The notes under the pieces: model-generated
The model's database searches: none
The model's input: the letters and a program-made list of their open reading frames with translations, nothing else
What the model was told of the DNA's origin: nothing
In this document: positions 61,919 through 64,000 of the stretch, piece by piece
Layout of the letters: every line of letters starts with the position of its first letter
How positions within the stretch are numbered: position 1 is the stretch's first letter
Translations under genes and position numbers: made by a program
Source: Rhodococcus rhodochrous
GTDB lineage: Bacteria > Actinomycetota > Actinomycetes > Mycobacteriales > Mycobacteriaceae
Assembly (NCBI RefSeq): GCF_900187265.1
Contig: NZ_LT906450.1
Location: 3,215,444-3,279,443 of the forward strand
Direction of reading: 5' to 3'
DNA length: 64,000 nucleotides

Positions 61919-62878
61919 GTGGAGCGACGCGAACTGTATCCGCCGATCGAGCCGCACGAGACGGGCATGCTCGACGTCGGTGACGGCCAGCAGCTGTACT
62001 GGGAGGTCAGCGGCAACCCGCAGGGCAAGCCCGTGGTCTTCCTCCACGGCGGTCCGGGTGGCGGCACCGCGCCGCAGCACCGGCGCTTCTTCGATCCGGG
62101 CGCCTACCGGATCGTGTTGTTCGACCAGCGTGGCTGCGGCCGGTCGCAGCCCCACGTGGCCGACGGCGCCGCTCTGTCGGTCAACACCACCGACCATCTG
62201 GTCGCCGACATCGAGCGGCTGCGCACCTTCCTCGGTGTGGACCGGTGGATGGTCTTCGGCGGGTCGTGGGGCTCGACGCTCGCCCTCGCCTACGCCCAGC
62301 GGCACCCCGAGCACGTCACCGAACTCGTCCTGCGCGGGATCTTCCTGCTGCGCCGCAGCGAGATCGACTGGTACTACAACGGCGGTGCCGGGCAGCTGTT
62401 CCCCGAGGCGTGGGAGGGGTTCCGTGCTCCGCTCGACGCCGCCGAGCCGGGCGAGCATCCCGTGGACGTCTACCACCGCCTGCTGCACTCGGCCGATCCG
62501 GACGTCGCCCTGGACGCGGCGATCGCATGGTCCACCTGGGAGGGCGCCACGAGCTCGCTGCTGCCGAACCCGGATCGTGTCGCGGAGACCGCCGAACCCC
62601 GGTTCGCGTTGGCCTTCGCACGCATCGAGAACCACTACTTCCACCACCGCGGCTTCTTCGACGAGGGTGCACTCCTGCGCGACGCGCATCTGCTGCGCGA
62701 CATCCCGGGCGTGATCGTGCAGGGCCGCTACGACGTGGTGTGCCCGGCGCGCAGCGCGCACGACCTGCACGAGGCGTGGCCGTCGTCCCGCCTGCACATC
62801 GTCGACGACGCGGGCCATGCGGCGACCGAACCGGGAATCGTGCACCGGCTCGTCGAGGCCACCGACATGTTCCGCTGA
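61919..62878 (+). CDS. pip: Proline iminopeptidase (S33 family)
   Basis: The product has 319 aa. S33 features: oxyanion loop FLHGGPGGGTAPQHRRFFDP, nucleophile GGSWGSTLAL, DQRGCGRSQPH, and the late Asp/His region GRYDVVCP and DDAGHAA. It releases N-terminal proline from peptides in the cytoplasm. The GTG start is 3 nt after the lipoprotein stop, so both are probably co-transcribed. Confidence 0.93.
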   Translation: MERRELYPPIEPHETGMLDVGDGQQLYWEVSGNPQGKPVVFLHGGPGGGTAPQHRRFFDPGAYRIVLFDQRGCGRSQPHVADGAALSVNTTDHLVADIERLRTFLGVDRWMVFGGSWGSTLALAYAQRHPEHVTELVLRGIFLLRRSEIDWYYNGGAGQLFPEAWEGFRAPLDAAEPGEHPVDVYHRLLHSADPDVALDAAIAWSTWEGATSSLLPNPDRVAETAEPRFALAFARIENHYFHHRGFFDEGALLRDAHLLRDIPGVIVQGRYDVVCPARSAHDLHEAWPSSRLHIVDDAGHAATEPGIVHRLVEATDMFR

Positions 62879-62885
62879 CCCAGGA

Positions 62886-63473
62886 TCAGCCCGGCAGCCG
62901 CCCGAAGCCGACCACCGCGTCGTCCCCGGTCACGTCGAGTTCGTGGACGCGGATCCGGCCCATCTCGTTGCCGCCGACGGTGATCGCCGAATCACCGTCG
63001 ACGGCGACGACGATGTTCGTGTGTTCGCGCTGACCGAGGCCGATCCTGTTGTGGTACAGCACCACATCGCCGACTTCCGGCCGGTATCCCGTGCCCGCCG
63101 GTTCGTAGCGGTCGACCTGCTCGTAGTACTCCTGGAGCGTGAACACGCCGGGGATCCGCCAGTGACCCGAATGCGGATTGGACAGCGGCACACCGGCTTC
63201 CCGCATGATCCAGCTGACGAAGTCGGCGCACCACGGTTCGCGGACACCCTCCGAGTAGAACGTGCCGGGATTCTGCGCCTCGTGCTGTTCCTCGAGCAGT
63301 TCGACGACCCGCACCTGCGCCGGCGACAACGCCGAGGTGTCGATCTCGGGGAATGGCGCACTGTCCCACGGGAACAGCCGGTTCGGCAGGATCCACCACA
63401 CGAGCACCGCGAGCACCGCACACAGCGCGAGCACGACGGCGAGGACGGCGGCGACCGGCCGTCGCCGCCGCAT
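62886..63473 (-). CDS. Membrane-anchored CHAP-like amidase domain protein
   Basis: The product has 195 aa. An N-terminal helix (AAVLAVVLALCAVLAVLVWWIL) anchors it outside. The domain shows the CHAP order of catalytic residues: WCADFVSWIMREAG gives the Cys and GQREHTNIVVAVDGDSAITVGGN gives the His. These domains cut peptidoglycan amide bonds or process small secreted peptides. The ATG at 63473 is preferred because AGG lies 4 nt upstream; one at 63488 overlaps the upstream gene stop by 11 nt. Confidence 0.72.
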   Translation of the reverse strand: MRRRRPVAAVLAVVLALCAVLAVLVWWILPNRLFPWDSAPFPEIDTSALSPAQVRVVELLEEQHEAQNPGTFYSEGVREPWCADFVSWIMREAGVPLSNPHSGHWRIPGVFTLQEYYEQVDRYEPAGTGYRPEVGDVVLYHNRIGLGQREHTNIVVAVDGDSAITVGGNEMGRIRVHELDVTGDDAVVGFGRLPG

Positions 63474-63477
63474 CACC

Positions 63478-64000
63478 TCACCGGTCATGGTCGAAGCGGA
63501 TCTTGCGGGCCTGCGGGTCGGCGAGGGTGAGCCGCACCCGCACCGTGCTGCCCTCCTCGGGCGCCCCACCGCACGGGCCGATGACGGTCTCGGAAACGAC
63601 GAACACCTCCGCGTCGCGCCGCTCGGTCGCCTCCTTCAGGACAGTCGCCTCGAAGGTCTCCCCCACCCGCGGCGCGAGCACGACCGCCTCGGTCAGGTCG
63701 ATGCACGCCCGGTTCACCTTCCCGGCGAGAGAATCGGTCGACGACATGATCTTCGGCATCGCGGACAGTTCGGCGCGGACCGCCTCCGGGACGTCCCGGC
63801 CCGACGACACCGCGAGGCACACCTCGGTGGCGTACCGGTCGGACAACCGGCGCAGCGGCGCGGTGACGTGCGCGTAGGGCGCACCGATCGCGCCGTGCAG
63901 GATCGTCTCGGGCAGTTCACCGTCGAAGGCCGCGTAGGACGCACCGCGCAGCAGTGTCGGCGCTTCGCTCATCAATACGAGTGTCTTCGGGTCGTTGGCG
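63478..64000 (-). CDS. RNB-domain (RNase II-like) ribonuclease, N-terminal part outside window
   Basis: The frame is open to the right edge, so only the C-terminal 173 residues are visible. The RNB signature HVTAPLRRLSDRYATEVCLAV is present, together with the preceding SYAAFDGELPETILHGAIGAPYAH and a C-terminal S1-like strand set. These enzymes degrade RNA 3' to 5'. Catalytic Asp residues lie beyond the edge. It is overlapped or closely followed by the CHAP-like gene. Confidence 0.83.
   Translation of the reverse strand, partial: ANDPKTLVLMSEAPTLLRGASYAAFDGELPETILHGAIGAPYAHVTAPLRRLSDRYATEVCLAVSSGRDVPEAVRAELSAMPKIMSSTDSLAGKVNRACIDLTEAVVLAPRVGETFEATVLKEATERRDAEVFVVSETVIGPCGGAPEEGSTVRVRLTLADPQARKIRFDHDR

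Noticed and set aside
61253-62845. A 530-residue minus-strand open frame
   Set aside because: It is antisense to the lipoprotein and proline iminopeptidase genes, which have clear family motifs.

Overview
The window is high-GC actinobacterial DNA, most likely from a Rhodococcus-type mycolic-acid bacterium. GTG starts are frequent, genes are tightly packed with GTGA/ATGA overlaps, and many start codons sit 7-9 nt after a TAnnnT hexamer, as in leaderless mycobacterial genes. Gene content and order follow, from memory, the M. tuberculosis segment Rv2174-Rv2225 (mptA, Rv2175c, pknL, aroG, Rv2179c, Rv2182c-Rv2186c, pimB', ripC, Rv2191, trpD, ctaE-qcrCAB, ctaF-ctaC, asnB, adoK, Rv2204c, Rv2206, cobT-cobS, ilvE, gcvT, pepB, dlaT, lipB-lipA, Rv2219, Rv2219A, glnA1, glnE, glnA2, a Hip1-like hydrolase, panB). 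Species cannot be fixed from the sequence alone. No IS element, prophage, CRISPR array, tRNA or rRNA was seen.

Layout. 1-3.7 kb: carotenoid genes crtI (cut by the window edge) and crtB flank the lipomannan mannosyltransferase mptA. 3.7-6.4 kb: an Rv2175c-type DNA-binding protein and the kinase PknL, here with four PASTA repeats. 6.4-17.5 kb: a long minus-strand block with envelope and shikimate genes: two NlpC/P60 peptidoglycan hydrolases (the upstream one behind a c-di-AMP riboswitch), a membrane-anchored zinc metalloprotease, PimB', two SRPBCC proteins, an ArsA-like ATPase, a ROK kinase, an acyltransferase, a DEDDh exoribonuclease and class II DAHP synthase. 18.0-21.8 kb: an exonuclease/GIY-YIG fusion, a stand-alone RAM-domain protein, trpD and an orphan gene. 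22.0-30 kb: the respiratory bcc-aa3 genes ctaE-qcrCAB and ctaC-ctaF, interrupted by a two-gene HEAT / MerR-HEAT module with its own MerR-type promoter. 30-39 kb: asnB, adenosine kinase, an A-type Fe-S carrier, cobT-cobS, ilvE and gcvT. 39-45.8 kb: pepB, a three-lipoyl-domain E2 (dlaT), lipB and lipA. 45.9-56 kb: nitrogen assimilation (glnA1, glnE, glnA2) with candidate GlnR boxes, interrupted by furA-katG and a small secreted protein. 56-64 kb: a Hip1-like hydrolase, panB, a P2-type cation ATPase, a lipoprotein, proline iminopeptidase, a CHAP-like protein and an RNB ribonuclease cut by the right edge.

How the parts fit. LipB and LipA make the lipoyl groups that DlaT and the glycine cleavage system (GcvT) need. 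GlnE adenylylates GlnA1. CtaC/E/F and QcrCAB form one respiratory supercomplex. PimB' and MptA both build phosphatidylinositol mannosides and lipomannan. PknL (PASTA) and the riboswitch-controlled NlpC/P60 proteins point to cell-wall remodelling. The least explained element is the HEAT / MerR-HEAT pair at 26.4-28.2 kb.
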